A DNA stretch of 64,000 nt. Origin: Euborellia annulipes. Its lineage: Eukaryota > Arthropoda > Insecta > Dermaptera > Anisolabididae. The notes beneath the pieces were generated by a model. The model ran no database searches. It was given only the letters and a program-made list of their open reading frames with translations, and was not told where the DNA came from. Both the position numbers and the translations under genes were made by a program. The DNA lies in NCBI GenBank assembly GCA_023213315.1, contig JAKCPI010006224.1, positions 43,818 through 107,817 on the forward strand. The letters run 5' to 3'. This document shows, in pieces, positions 47,938 to 59,716 of this stretch. Each line of letters begins with the position of its first letter. Within the stretch, counting starts at the first letter, position 1.

Positions 47938-49095
47938 ATAATATGCCATTCAGATCTGGGAAACTAAATTCTGAAAGTAAAAGAAATGCACTAGATTGCA
48001 TTAAAATGAATCACAATGACGTTAACAACGCATGGCATCCCTATACTTTTGTGAAATTAAGTTAATATAATTAATATTTATATTTATTAATCATCATAAT
48101 ATGGTGGTAAGAATACCGCTATCTCTTCAGAGATGATACTAATTGTATTTCGTATAAATATTAATAGAAATTTGCATCTCCTTGGAATGGAGTATTTTTT
48201 CTAAGAAAAAATTTCATAATCCACAAATAAGAGTACGCAGCTGTTGCTCGCTTAACGCCTCTTCTGCATTCTAAAGAAGTCTTTATAAAAGATATCTTTA
48301 GTTTAAAAGAAGAAAAAAAAATATAATACAAGAAGAAGAAAGAAGATCTTAATATACTCAAATTTTTGACATTATATTCAACTTTTTCTCAAAATAACAT
48401 TGTCCATTAAGAGACACGATGTATCATTTTATTCGTTGCGCGAGATTTAATGGGGTTTCTTTAGAGAGACACAATGCCTTTGTAGGGGTGAAAAAAAAGG
48501 GAAAGAAGAAAAGGCTTGAAAATATGCGTAATGGATAAAAAATAGAATAATTTAGTAAAGAAGATTTTTAATTTTTTTTCCTTTCCTCAAAAGAAAATCA
48601 ACAAAGAATTTGCATTTATAAATAAAATCAGCACAACATACAAGAGAAATATTGTAGAAGAATAAAATAAAGGAATTGATAAGAAAATTAAAATTCAATC
48701 ATATAAATATGATTTTTCGAAATCAACGAAAATACTAACATTCTGACGACAGTAGCATAGTCACTGTATATATAATTAATATTTATAATTGAATCGTTTA
48801 TTTCAGAAACCACCTAAGCGACAAAATTTCAAATCATCTGTTTTTGGTGCTACTGTACAATTTAAAGGTAAATACATCTTTTAGATTATCCCAAAGGCAT
48901 GTTTTTGATTTGGTAAAAAAATATTTGAAGGAGACTCGACCTATACTTAAGATGCAAAACAGTTTTCTTTAGTTTTCCGAAAGTTGAAAAAAGCGCACTT
49001 AGGTGGTTTCTGAAATAAACGATTCAATTATTAATAACCATAATATGGTGATAATATATAGAGTTTTAGTTTCACAGATCTGAATGACATATTAT
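47938..49095. mobile_element. Element with about 31-bp terminal inverted repeats
   Basis: ATAATATGCCATTCAGATCT begins the left end and its inverse ends the right end (AGATCTGAATGACATATTAT), with GGAAACTAAA-type continuation. No transposase frame. Superfamily unknown; no clear target duplication. It encloses a second inverted-repeat element. Confidence 0.55.
48785..49031. mobile_element. Nested MITE with about 35-bp inverted ends
   Basis: ATAATTGAATCGTTTATTTC on the left, continuing AGAAACCACCTAAG, recurs inverted on the right. It lies wholly inside the 47938-49095 element. Confidence 0.7.
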
Positions 49096-49310
49096 ACAGC
49101 ATACCGACTTCTGTTGGGGGGGGGGGAGCGGAAAGCCTGAGGAACACCCCCCCCTCTTCTCCTCAAAAACTTCAAGTAGTAAAACTAAATTAAAATTGAC
49201 TTCTCCCCCCAACTAAGTAATTTTATTGTTTTTGAGAAGGCCTTGGAGGGTACCACCTGAATATGCCACTGGTGGACTATGAAATATTGTTCTATTCAAG
49301 AATTAAAAAA

Positions 49311-50240
49311 TCTGGTGTGACTGGCGCACAGCACACAACTTTCTCTTACCTTCGGTAATCGAAAGTTGTGTACTGTGCTTGTCACACCAGATTTTTTGTG
49401 TCGACATGTATTTAGTTTCCGACAGTAGGGTACAATTGAATTCAAGATGTAAAATTTATAAGTATGGGAAAATATTTATATTTTGATACCATGGCAACCA
49501 TTTCTCCTATCTTTTCTATGGAGTACAAGAGTAAAGTGGTCTTCAGAAGATTTCAATCACAAAATGAGAATATACATTTTATAGAGAATCTAAAAAATAA
49601 TTGATTTTTGAATTTTAAAAAAAAATCGTTGGAGCAAATTTTGAGAAAATCGAAAAAAACTGAAAAAGTGAATCAGTAAAGTACTAGTACTTTTTGGTCC
49701 ATTTTGTTCAAAAGCTTCGTGTCACGTCCCATGGGGGTGCCTAACTTAAATATAAAATTTCAACTTCCTAGCTCTTTTCGTTCTTGAGATATTTTGTTCA
49801 CAGACACACAGACACACACACAGACACACACACAGACAGACAGACCATGTCGCGAAAACCACTTTTTTGGATTCAGGGGACCTCAAAACGTGAAGATCCA
49901 TCAAAATCTCGACATCGAATTTTTGACATGAATCCAATACTTTCTCTCTATATATATGGACCCTGTTATGCAATGGTGTGTCAAAGACCAAAAAATTCAA
50001 AAATCAGTTAAGCACGGAATATTGTTTCAAATGCTATAATTAATAATATTTTTTATGAAATATGTCCTAAAAAAATTTATATTTAATGTTTCTTGCACAA
50101 TTGACAAGAAAAATTATATATAATCCAATGTAAACAAAAAACTTTATTGTTGATTTTCTCAAAACTCGATGTTTGGTCTTTGACACACCATTGCATAACA
50201 GGGTCCATATATTACATATATACATAGGTAAGAGAAAGTA
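49311..50240 (-). mobile_element. HP repeat, full length, carrying a MITE
   Basis: From TCTGGTGTGACTGGCGCAC to GTAAGAGAAAGTA on the plus strand, with a (GACACACA)n-type microsatellite at about 49800-49845. A 251-bp MITE sits in the AT-rich loop of the 5' hairpin. Confidence 0.85.
49957..50207. mobile_element. TA-flanked MITE, 251 bp, complete
   Basis: Inverted ends TGGACCCTGTTATGCAATGG, continuing TGTGTCAAAGACC, are flanked by TA (49955-49956, 50208-50209). A second copy is at 25792-25979. Probably Tc1/mariner-like by target choice. Confidence 0.8.
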
Positions 50241-50296
50241 AAATGAAAACTAATGGATTAATCACTAATCAGTTTCGAAAAATTAATTCAAAAATT

Positions 50297-50626
50297 TCTT
50301 GATTGAGAAGGTTGATTAAACTAGGAGATAATTAGCAGGTAAATTTATTTATAATACATAAATCACATAAATCATTAGCCCCCGGGTTTGGCGTAGTAGG
50401 TAGCGCGCCTCCCTCCTATACCAAACGTCGCGGGTTCGGACCCAGGCAGTCCGATGATTTTATTTAAGCCATTTGGATACCAGATGGCTTAAATAGAAAT
50501 GCCTGACCCCACAATAGATATATTCTCTACAACGGTTATCGTCAAAGTCTTAAATGGCCTAAGTTGCCGAAAAGACTGTGTGAATGTGTGTGTGAGTGTG
50601 AGTGTGAATGAGAAAAAAGTGTGAAT

Positions 50627-50669
<43 letters not shown>

Positions 50670-51013
50670 CATAAATCATTAAAGGAAAGTTTCGTGGTGT
50701 ACTCACCAATAATTAAATTTGTCTTCAATTTCGTCATAATATTATACATTGTTAATAACCGGAATGTACGTAAATTGAGAGAAAATTTAATTAGTGATCC
50801 AGCATGGCGAGTACACCATGAAACTAGTCTTTAATAATTTATATGATATTCAAATGTAATTCGTAATATGTTTACTTTTGTTAATTATAAAGTCCTGAAG
50901 AAGGAGTAGTGAGTACCACAAAACGTTAACTTATAGCGGGAGGAGTCGATTTAAATAAATTGGCCTGATAATTAATTATCTCCAAGTAAAATTATTAACA
51001 ACCTTCTCAATCA
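50297..51013. mobile_element. PLE-like foldback hosting a SINE
   Basis: CTTGATTGAGAAGGTTGATT and GGAGATAATTAGCAGG on the left recur inverted at about 50966-51013. An inner inverted pair (GTTTCGTGGTGTACTC / GAGTACACCATGAAAC) and TCCTGAAGAAGGAGTAGTG, followed by AAAACGTTAA, are present. The interior is split by the SINE at 50378-50666. Confidence 0.5.
50378..50666 (+). repeat. Type I SINE, full length with perfect 15-bp duplication
   Basis: Head GCCCCCGGGTTTGGCGTAG with B-box-like GGGTTCGGACCC, inner hairpin, GTCTTAAATGGCC, GTGTGAGTGTGAGTGTG tail and A36. TCACATAAATCATTA is duplicated exactly at 50363-50377 and 50667-50681. This is the best-defined SINE here and indicates LINE-assisted retroposition. 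Confidence 0.9.
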
Positions 51014-51192
51014 TATTATTCACCAGGTTCAACGAAATTCTTTCTTTTTTTACTTTCTCTTACCTATGTATATATGTAATATATATAGAGAGAGAAAGTA
51101 TTGGATTCATGTCAAAAATTCGATGTCGAGATTTTGATGGATCTTCACGTTTTGAGGTCCCCTGAATCCAAAAAAGTGGTTTTCGCGACATG

Positions 51193-51754
<562 letters not shown>

Positions 51755-53410
51755 CTAGTTGATATCATTCGCTCTTTTTCTTTCGATGGAACGCAAGTCT
51801 GTGAGGACTTCTGTTGCAAATGTGCTGATGGCGTTCCAGGCAGCCTCTGATGACAACATTGCTTCTACTATTGACTCTGGACAGATTTTCTTGTTTATAC
51901 CAATCTCTACTTCATCTCGCTGTTGGCAAAAACGTGAACACTCAAAGAAAACGTGTTCCGCATCTTCTATAACTCCTGGACAGGACGGGCACTCCGGGGA
52001 ATCATCATGCTTGAAACGGTGAAGATACTCGCGAAAGCAGCCGTGTCCTGACAACATCTGTGTCAGGTAATAGTTGACCTCGCCGTGACTCCGGTTCAGC
52101 CAAACCTCAATCCTTGGTATTAGACGGTGGGTCCATCTACCCTTCTCCGCGGCATCCCACTGTAACTGCCATCGTGAGATGCTATGTCGCCGTTCCTCTG
52201 TTCTCAGTTCTTCGGTGCTCAGTGTGCTTGACCTCTTCCGATGGTAAAGGGCCCGTCTTTCCTCAGCCAGGACTCTAAGCGGCAGAGTTCCTGAAATGAC
52301 ACACACCGCTTCCTCTGATATTGTTCGGAAGGCGCTGGCCACTCTTAACGCGCTCAATCGATATACCGGACCAGCCTTCCTCCGTGATTCCTGGATCTCA
52401 AGTGCGTCGGCCCAAATGGATATACCATACGTGAGCACCGATGTAACCACTGATGATAGCAATAACCTCCTCGTCTGCTTTGGGCCTCCGATGTTAGGCA
52501 TGAGCCGTGCAAGGCCGGCTACTACTGCTGATGCTTTGGCACTCACGTGTTCCACCTGCTGTTTAAAGTTGAGTCGGGCATCAAGCATCACTCCCAAATA
52601 TCGGATATAAGGTTGTGATGTGATCTCTTGTTCGCCGACTTTCAGTTTGATGGTCTCTATCACTTTTCTGCTTGTAATAAGTACAGCCTCAGTCTTCTGT
52701 TTAGCCAGTTGGAGGTTCACTGTATCCATCCAAAGGTTAACTTGCTCGAAGGTGGTATCGAATATGTCGCTAATCTCGTCAAGGTGTTTGGCGACGACCA
52801 CTACGGCTACGTCATCCGCATATGCTACGAGTTTAACGTTTCTTGGCAAGTTCAGTCTCAACAATCCGTCATACATAATATTCCAGAGAAGTGGACCAAG
52901 AACAGAACCCTGTGGTACCCCTCCAGTAACATCATACTCCTTTGCACCGTTCTTCGTGTCGTACTTCAGGACTCTATCTGTAAAGTAGCTAGCCACTATT
53001 CTCCGTAGGTATCCTGGTACGTTCTTCTCTTCGAGAGCCTGCATGATGCGGTCCCAGTTGGCTGAGTTGAAGGCATTTTTGATGTCTAACGTTGCCACCA
53101 AACAGTATTTCTTCGCTCCACCCTTCCATCTGGTGCCAGCGATTGCGTCTTTGGCCGTACTGACGACCAGATTGATCGCGTCCAGGGTTGATCGTCCCTT
53201 CCGGAAACCATACTGATTGTCCGCCAGGAGTGGATCGACAATTGCTTCGATTCTCTGATGGATAATACGCTCGAAAATCTTACCCGCCGTGTCTAGCATG
53301 CAAAGTGGACGGTAGGATGACGGTTCTTCCGGTGGCTTTTTTTCCCTTTGGGAAGTAGTACTAACCGTTGTTGTTTCCACTTCCTTGGAAAAGTCCCTTC
53401 CTTCAGGCAT
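51755..53410 (-). CDS. ORF2 C-terminal part: reverse transcriptase and CCHC finger
   Basis: This 551-codon frame encodes the reverse transcriptase of the retrotransposon, which copies element RNA at a nicked target in the nucleus. Visible motifs are YRPLCMLDTAGKIFE near residue 33, QYGFRKGRST near 66, LDIKNAFNSANWD with catalytic Asp109, GGVPQGSVLGP at 163-173 and YADD at 197-200 with Asp199/Asp200. YLGVMLD and a thumb region follow. Residues 474-491 form a CX2CX8HX4C finger, the C-terminal motif typical of R1-clade ORF2. The first about 24 codons are out of the natural frame; the true reading crosses from the upstream frame at the A7 run near 53337-53343. The ATG at the frame start is therefore unlikely to be used. 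Catalytic residues look intact. Confidence 0.9.
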   Translation of the reverse strand: MPEGRDFSKEVETTTVSTTSQREKKPPEEPSSYRPLCMLDTAGKIFERIIHQRIEAIVDPLLADNQYGFRKGRSTLDAINLVVSTAKDAIAGTRWKGGAKKYCLVATLDIKNAFNSANWDRIMQALEEKNVPGYLRRIVASYFTDRVLKYDTKNGAKEYDVTGGVPQGSVLGPLLWNIMYDGLLRLNLPRNVKLVAYADDVAVVVVAKHLDEISDIFDTTFEQVNLWMDTVNLQLAKQKTEAVLITSRKVIETIKLKVGEQEITSQPYIRYLGVMLDARLNFKQQVEHVSAKASAVVAGLARLMPNIGGPKQTRRLLLSSVVTSVLTYGISIWADALEIQESRRKAGPVYRLSALRVASAFRTISEEAVCVISGTLPLRVLAEERRALYHRKRSSTLSTEELRTEERRHSISRWQLQWDAAEKGRWTHRLIPRIEVWLNRSHGEVNYYLTQMLSGHGCFREYLHRFKHDDSPECPSCPGVIEDAEHVFFECSRFCQQRDEVEIGINKKICPESIVEAMLSSEAAWNAISTFATEVLTDLRSIERKRANDIN

Positions 53411-54732
53411 GTGTTGTAGACGTCAAGAAATAATGTTGGCTCTGCTTTTATAGCTGTTTTTAAGGCAATATTAGGGATTCCGTCCAATCCCGGCGCTTTA
53501 TTATTCCCGACGCGGTTACAGGCCTCCATCAGTTCGTCTTCTGTGATAGATGGAATATCACCCAGCTCGTCCCGTGTTAATAGGTAGTTGAAAACGCGTT
53601 GTCGTGGAAACAGTGTAGTCACGATCTTCTTTAGCAGTTGAGGACATGTTGGTGACGGCATTGGCTGGTATTTTAGGTGCGTCATGACTACCTTGTAAGG
53701 TCTACCCCACAAGTCTTTGTCTACCTCATTGATGAGCTCTTTCCAGCAGTTCTTCTTGCTATCCTTGATGGCTTTGTTTAAGCATCGACGAGCTTGTTTG
53801 TACTCCGCGACCAGTTCCGCCGAGTCAGGTCGCCGATAACCACGCTGAGATATTCTTCTTTTCTTAAAACATTCCTTACGGAGGGCGCTGATGTGATCGT
53901 TCCACCAATGAACCGAAGACGCCCGACTCATGCTACGTTTACGGGGCATGCAGGCGTCGCAAGCCTGGGCCACTCTCTTCATCAGGTCCTTGGTCATTTC
54001 TTCTGCGGATCCATCTATACTCGGTTCACTATTTAAGGCAGTTACTAGAGCACATGGGTCAAAAGATTTTACCTTCCACCCAATGGTGTTAACTTTTCTG
54101 GTTATCCTAGGATTCTGGTCATTGGATACTTCCCAGAGAATAGCATTGTGGTCACTGGCTGTGTAAATATCCATTACCCTCCATTTGTGGTTACCTCGGG
54201 CGAGGCTACTGCTGACAAAGGTGAGATCTATAATAGAACTTGCGTCGCCTTTGGTGTAGGTTGGCGTGTCGCCACTGTTGAGCAAAACCACATCTAGTGC
54301 AGTAAAGGCCTCTAGTAGTGCTTTTCCTCGTGCGTTGGTGTGTCTGCTACCCCAGTCCACTGCCCAGGAGTTGAAGTCCCCGGCTATTGCCACCGGATGG
54401 TGTTGTTTCGCGTCCTCGGACAGCCGATCCAGAAAGTCGGTAAATTCAACAATGGAGAGGCCGGGCGAAGCGTAGCAGCTGTAAAAACGGATGCCATTCA
54501 CCGTCGCCGCCACAAAGCCGGCATTGTCATTGTCAACGACGCTCCGGAAGGGGAGCTTGCCACAGGACCATATGACAGCCCTGGTGGTGCTATCAGTTTC
54601 CCATGGTTGGCCGGTTAGGTGTTTATACGGTTCTGATATAAGCGCAAGGTCAAGCTTTAGTTCTCGTACTGTCTGCATGAGCAAATGATGTGCAGACTCG
54701 CAGTGGTTGATGTTTAGCTGCAGTATTCTCAT
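53293..54732 (-). CDS. ORF2 N-terminal part: APE-type endonuclease
   Basis: The 479-codon frame starts MRILQLNINHCE and encodes an apurinic-type endonuclease that nicks the target. Active-site positions are visible: Asn7, Glu34 (LISEPY), YASPG at 87-91, GDFN at 118-121, SIIDLTF at 166-172 and SDHN at 193-196. A linker and the start of the RT domain (NKAPGLDGIPN, FPRKWKQQRLVLLPKGKK) follow. The frame then changes at a run of seven A (T on plus, 53337-53343), and the last about 15 codons are spurious. The downstream frame continues the RT domain, so ORF2 is one gene broken by a single indel. The start overlaps the ORF1 stop as ATGA (54732-54729), suggesting coupled termination and re-initiation. 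Confidence 0.88.
   Translation of the reverse strand: MRILQLNINHCESAHHLLMQTVRELKLDLALISEPYKHLTGQPWETDSTTRAVIWSCGKLPFRSVVDNDNAGFVAATVNGIRFYSCYASPGLSIVEFTDFLDRLSEDAKQHHPVAIAGDFNSWAVDWGSRHTNARGKALLEAFTALDVVLLNSGDTPTYTKGDASSIIDLTFVSSSLARGNHKWRVMDIYTASDHNAILWEVSNDQNPRITRKVNTIGWKVKSFDPCALVTALNSEPSIDGSAEEMTKDLMKRVAQACDACMPRKRSMSRASSVHWWNDHISALRKECFKKRRISQRGYRRPDSAELVAEYKQARRCLNKAIKDSKKNCWKELINEVDKDLWGRPYKVVMTHLKYQPMPSPTCPQLLKKIVTTLFPRQRVFNYLLTRDELGDIPSITEDELMEACNRVGNNKAPGLDGIPNIALKTAIKAEPTLFLDVYNTCLKEGTFPRKWKQQRLVLLPKGKKSHRKNRHPTVHFAC
53337..53343 (-). other. Frameshift site in ORF2 (A7 homopolymer)
   Basis: Upstream of this run the endonuclease/early RT reads in one frame, and immediately downstream RT motifs read in another. 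A homopolymer length error, genuine or from sequencing, is the simplest cause. Confidence 0.8.
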
Positions 54733-56168
54733 TTTCGTTTATTCGTTATCTTCTTGAGTGCTTCTTGGTAAACCGGGCATCTACTTGTGCCGGCATGGTG
54801 AGCAATATTCTCCGTGCTGGGTTGTTCAGCACACAATACACATTTAGCTGGCTTATCACACTTGGCAAATTTGTGACCCTCTTCTCCACACTTTGTGCAG
54901 AGTTTGGATCGATCTTTTTCGTTTTTGCACTGGACAGCACGGTGTCCAAAATACCAGCACTTGAAACATCGGATTGGCTTTATTACTGTTCGGATTCGAC
55001 AGTTTACCCAGCCGATCCTGATCTTGCCGTGTTCTCCAATTACTTTCGTCGCTGTTGCTGCTGCCAATGTTACCGACGCAGTTTGTGTTCCTCTGAAGGC
55101 TTTTCGGATTCTTATAGCCTCCACTGTGACACCACAATCGCCTCCGGCTGCTATTTTCAGGGCATCCAGAATATCGTCTTTTGTTGTGATATCATCGAGG
55201 TCACGAATTTCCAGGTCTTCTTCTGGTCCCGTACTGATGACTTTTGCATCTTCTTGGAGTATGCCCGCGATGGCTTCCTGCAAGGCTTTTCCTTTGCCAG
55301 CACTGCCTTTTGACAGCGTAATAAGCATGTCTCCTGCTGCTGTCTTGCGAATCTTGTCGACAGTGGTGCTGACCTGTTCCTGGCGCACGCCTGCCTTGAT
55401 CCGGGTAAGTATTTCGGAGTACTTCGCTTTGTCCGTCGGGCGAACGATCAGCACATCAGGTCTCATTGCTGCTCTCCTTGGTTTCTTCTGGTTCAGCTTC
55501 GGGGGAGGCGCTGGAGGTTTATCTGGAGGCTGTTTTCTGCGCTCATTTCTCTTGTCCTTTCTCGATTGCACCGTCTCCCACCCTGTGCTCTCGTTCTGCT
55601 TAACGGAATTTTGCGAAGACTCTTTAATCTCCACATGCTTCTTGTTAGGAAGGCTAGTTTCCGAGTCTTTCAGCTTCTTTGTCGTCTGTTGGTTCGAGCT
55701 GCCAGGAGAATGAATTTTCCTTTTTTCTCCTCTTACAGTAAGGGCTTCTTGAGATGCATGTTCCTTAGAATCCAGACATTGGGCTGCGTCTGTGGATGTT
55801 TGGCTGCTCCTTGTCTCTGTATTCGGACGCGACTGAGGTCGTGATGTCTTTTCCTCCATACCCTTTAGCCGGTCGTACGTGCTTCGGATTGAGTTGGCCA
55901 TTTTTTTTATCTCGCCATGCACGTTGTGCCTAGGCCCAACATATTCCAGCAGTTCGACAATTTTTCTCCCGAGGTCTCCCAGGACCTGCTTTCTCTTCTC
56001 TTCACTTGTAGCAATAGATGCAGCAGGGGCCAAGTGGTCCACCCCTGAAGCACTGCGGTCGTCAGATAACGACATCCCGGGGCCCGCTTTCTCACCCCTG
56101 ACGGACGCCGGCACTGGGCTTCCGAATCCCTGCGCCGTAACATCTCCTTCCTTTGCGACGTCACCCAT
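54729..56168 (-). CDS. ORF1 Gag-like nucleic-acid-binding protein
   Basis: 479 codons from MGDVAKEGDV. ORF1 proteins of this clade bind element RNA and form the ribonucleoprotein. Residues 1-237 are polar and low complexity (Ser/Lys/Gln rich, then a proline/lysine stretch PPDKPPAPPPKLNQKK). Residues 238-400 are a conserved Gag core (DVLIVRPTDKAKYSEIL, VDKIRKTAAGDMLITL). Three zinc knuckles follow: CX2CX4HX4C at 401-414 and 424-437, and a third, longer one at 443-464. That trio is characteristic of R1-like and related LINE ORF1s. The reading frame is intact. It ends in the ATGA overlap with ORF2. Several start codons are possible; the first ATG is about 260 bp from the element 5' end. Confidence 0.9.
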   Translation of the reverse strand: MGDVAKEGDVTAQGFGSPVPASVRGEKAGPGMSLSDDRSASGVDHLAPAASIATSEEKRKQVLGDLGRKIVELLEYVGPRHNVHGEIKKMANSIRSTYDRLKGMEEKTSRPQSRPNTETRSSQTSTDAAQCLDSKEHASQEALTVRGEKRKIHSPGSSNQQTTKKLKDSETSLPNKKHVEIKESSQNSVKQNESTGWETVQSRKDKRNERRKQPPDKPPAPPPKLNQKKPRRAAMRPDVLIVRPTDKAKYSEILTRIKAGVRQEQVSTTVDKIRKTAAGDMLITLSKGSAGKGKALQEAIAGILQEDAKVISTGPEEDLEIRDLDDITTKDDILDALKIAAGGDCGVTVEAIRIRKAFRGTQTASVTLAAATATKVIGEHGKIRIGWVNCRIRTVIKPIRCFKCWYFGHRAVQCKNEKDRSKLCTKCGEEGHKFAKCDKPAKCVLCAEQPSTENIAHHAGTSRCPVYQEALKKITNKRK

Positions 56169-56551
<383 letters not shown>

Positions 56552-57032
56552 CAATTTTAAGCATGAAGGAATTGAGCTAGGAGGTTGAAATTTTATATTT
56601 AAGTTAAATACCTCCCGGGACCGGAAAAATAAGCTTTTAATCAAAATCGGCCAAAGAGTACTAGTATTTTACTGATGTACTTTTTCAGTTTTTTTCGATT
56701 TTCTCAAAATTCGCTCTAACGATTTTGATTAAAATTCAAAAATCAATTATTTTTTAGATGCTCTTTAAAATGTATATTCGCGTTTTGCTCTCAAAATTAT
56801 TTGAAGCACACTTTACTCTTGTGCTTCATAGGAAAGATAGGAGAAATGGTTGCCATGGTTACAAAATATAAATATTTTCCCATGTTTATAATTTTGACAT
56901 CTTAAATTTCTAATATATTGGCGGAAACTAAATATATGTCGACACGAAAAATCTGGTGTGACAAGCACAGAACACAACTTTCGATTACCGAAGGTAAGAG
57001 AAAGTTGTGTGATGTGCGCCAGTCACACCAGA

Positions 57033-58167
57033 TTTTTTTAGTACTTTTGAGTAGGCTAACTTAGGCCTTAAGAGCTCAATTATTTTAATTACGATATATG
57101 TTATCCAAGCACCTTTATTTATACCAATCGGTATCTAAATGATTTAATTCAATATTTATCAAACTACCTGGAATCCAAATTCGTACCCCTTGGATTTAAG
57201 ATTATTGACAATGTTATTACCAATACCTGTAGTCTTTTAGCCATTTAGAAGCTGTATGACTCAAAGATTTTTTTTTAACTGTAACATATTTTTCATTTTG
57301 TTTACCTAAATTCAGTAAAATATTTGTTAATAGGTCTCCCATGTATAGACATACTGGAAAATTTTTTATCTGGAACGTTTTATTTCTCAGCACAAAAGAT
57401 TGAAAAATGACAGAAAATTCATCTGAGATGAGTTTATTCTTTACCAGAATTGGAACATTTGTATACATTGTTTACGTCATGAAGCAGACAAATGAAAATC
57501 GCGTAATTCGCCCAGCACTGCTACCTCAATATTTATTCATATCAATTGTTTTAAATATTTTTTTATTGTTGGTTTAAAGTAAAACTCTTTTTTTTATTTG
57601 TCATATAACAAATTGTATTGAAGAAAAGAAAAGGTGAACAATTATTTTTATAGAAAAAAAAATTTGTAAAAGAAGTTTCCGTTCAATTCTTTTCTAAACA
57701 AGAAGAAAAAAAAAAGATATAATATAGATTTTTCCAATTGCAGGTGAAATGGCGAGGACTAAAAAAAAAAAAAAAAAATAGCAGGATTCTATCTCGTTGG
57801 CCTCTTTGAGTCAGTTTCCGGCATTTCCTGACTTTTTCCGGTCTGGGGAGGAGGACAGACAGTTAGACCTACAAACTCGTGTTTCTCTTTCTTTTCACTT
57901 ACTAACATACTCTCAATTTAAACGTATGTGATGGTGATGGAATGAGGGGGTTGGTGTGTAATTTCCTTTCAGCGAATTTCGCGATGTTTAAAACGTTAAC
58001 TTGAGCGTTTTCCGACCAATCAGTGTGGATGGCGTTTCCAAGTTTGTTAATGGAATTAGCAATGGCAACTCTTAACACGAAATCTATCCCTAAATTATTT
58101 ATTAGATTGAACAAATGTTTGTTTTGTAATTCTTTGATTTGTAATTAACGTTTGTATATATACAAAA
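57033..58167. other. No gene; one weak SINE match
   Basis: At about 57115-57240 a minus-strand type II SINE-like piece (AATGATTTAATTCAATATTT, then CTACCTGGAATCC) is visible. The 83- and 70-codon minus frames (57217-57468, 57902-58114) show no recognised motif. Confidence 0.4.
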
Positions 58168-58845
58168 TCTGGTGTGACTGGCGCACAGCACACAAATTTC
58201 TCTTACCTTCGGTAATCGAAAGTTGTGTACTGTGCTTGTCACACCAGATTTTTTGTGTCGACATGTATTTAGTTTCCGACAGTATGGTACATTCGATTTT
58301 CAAGATGTAAAATTTATAAGTATGGCAAAATGTTTATATTTTGTTACCATGGCAACCATTTCTCCTATCTTTTCTATGGAGAACAAGAGTAAAGTGGTCT
58401 TCAGAAGATTTCAATCACAAAATGAGAATATACATTTTAAAGAGCAATTAAAAAATAGTTGATATATGAATTTAAAAAAAAATCGTTGGAGCAAATTTTG
58501 AAAAAATCGAAAAAAACTGAAAAAGTGCATCAGTAAAGTACTAGTACTTTTTGGTCGATTTTGTTCAAAAGCTTCGTGTCACGTCCCATGGGGGTGCCTA
58601 ACTTAAATATAAAATTTCAACCTCCTAAGTCTTTTCGTTCTTGAGATATCTTGTTCACAGACACACGACAGACACACACACAGACACACACACAGACAGA
58701 CCATGTCGCGAAAACCACTTTTTTGGATTCAGGGGACCTCAAAACGTGAAGATCCATCAAAAAATCTCGACATCGAATTTTTGACATGAATCCAATACTT
58801 TCTCTCTATATATATATTACATATATACATAGGTAAGAGAAAGTA
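58168..58845 (-). mobile_element. HP repeat, full length
   Basis: From TCTGGTGTGACTGGCGCAC to GTAAGAGAAAGTA on the plus strand, with A-runs at both flanks and a (CAGACACA)n-type microsatellite at about 58660-58700. Confidence 0.85.
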
Positions 58846-59530
58846 AACAAAACGATTCAATTTAATTATTTACATAAATAAAGTGAATTGATATTTAAAA
58901 TTTATTCAAGAACAATTGGAAGTTAAAATCTCAATCTCATTAAATAGTTTTTGAGACCTATGGATACTAACAAATTTCCCCGTTGGTATTGTATTTCTCT
59001 ACCAAGAGAATACAATTTTTCGAACTTGAGTTGTTTATATTTATTAAGTGAAAATTTTATGCTTAGATAATTTTGTATTTATTAATGGTTTTTGAAATAA
59101 ATCTTAGAGATGATTTTAAACAAGAAAATTGAATTTTTTTCTCTTAACCTCTAAAAGAAAAGCACTTACTTTTTTTAAATATATTTTTTGATGAGAAAAA
59201 AGCTTTTTCTCCAATTTATTATAAATATTACGTAAAAAGAAATATTTAATAGTATCTTCTGAGATTATGATAGGCTTATAAAAATTAATGTTCATAAATT
59301 ATTCATTTACTTAAAATCTTTTTTTTGTCAATTAGAATCCTTTCTCAATCATATAGCCCTTTATAAATTTCATGTTTTAAAAAGAAACATTTTTTTAAAC
59401 CCAAAATTTTATATAATTTTTCATAGATCAAATAAACATCTTTAAAAAAATAAATTTGAGAAAATATTCTAAGTCAATTTTGAATCTTTATTTTTTTTTT
59501 TTTAAGTCTTCTAAAACATGTATACCTGAA
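58846..59530. other. No gene seen
   Basis: Very AT-rich. No supported feature. Confidence 0.45.
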
Positions 59531-59716
59531 CTATAAGACCTATGGCTCAAAGGTAGAACATTAGTTTCTAGTGCCAAAGGTCAAGGGTTCGCAACCCGTC
59601 CCAGGCGAATAATTTATTTCAATTAATTGGATATCAATCAATTGAAATAGGGTAATTATAGGGACGAGGTCTAAATGGCCTCCAATGCCGTAAAAAGACC
59701 TTAAATAAATTTAAAA
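59531..59716 (+). repeat. Type III tRNA-derived SINE, best copy
   Basis: A-box-like CTATGGCTCAAAGGTAGAAC and B-box GGGTTCGCAACCC are followed by AATTTATTTCAATTAATTGG with its inverse, GGTCTAAATGGCCTCC and AAAAGACCTTAAAT. No precise duplication was fixed. Confidence 0.65.

Noticed and set aside
54765..55713. Plus-strand frames of 182 and 272 codons across ORF1
   Set aside because: They are antisense shadows of the Gag-like gene, whose minus-strand product has clear zinc knuckles.
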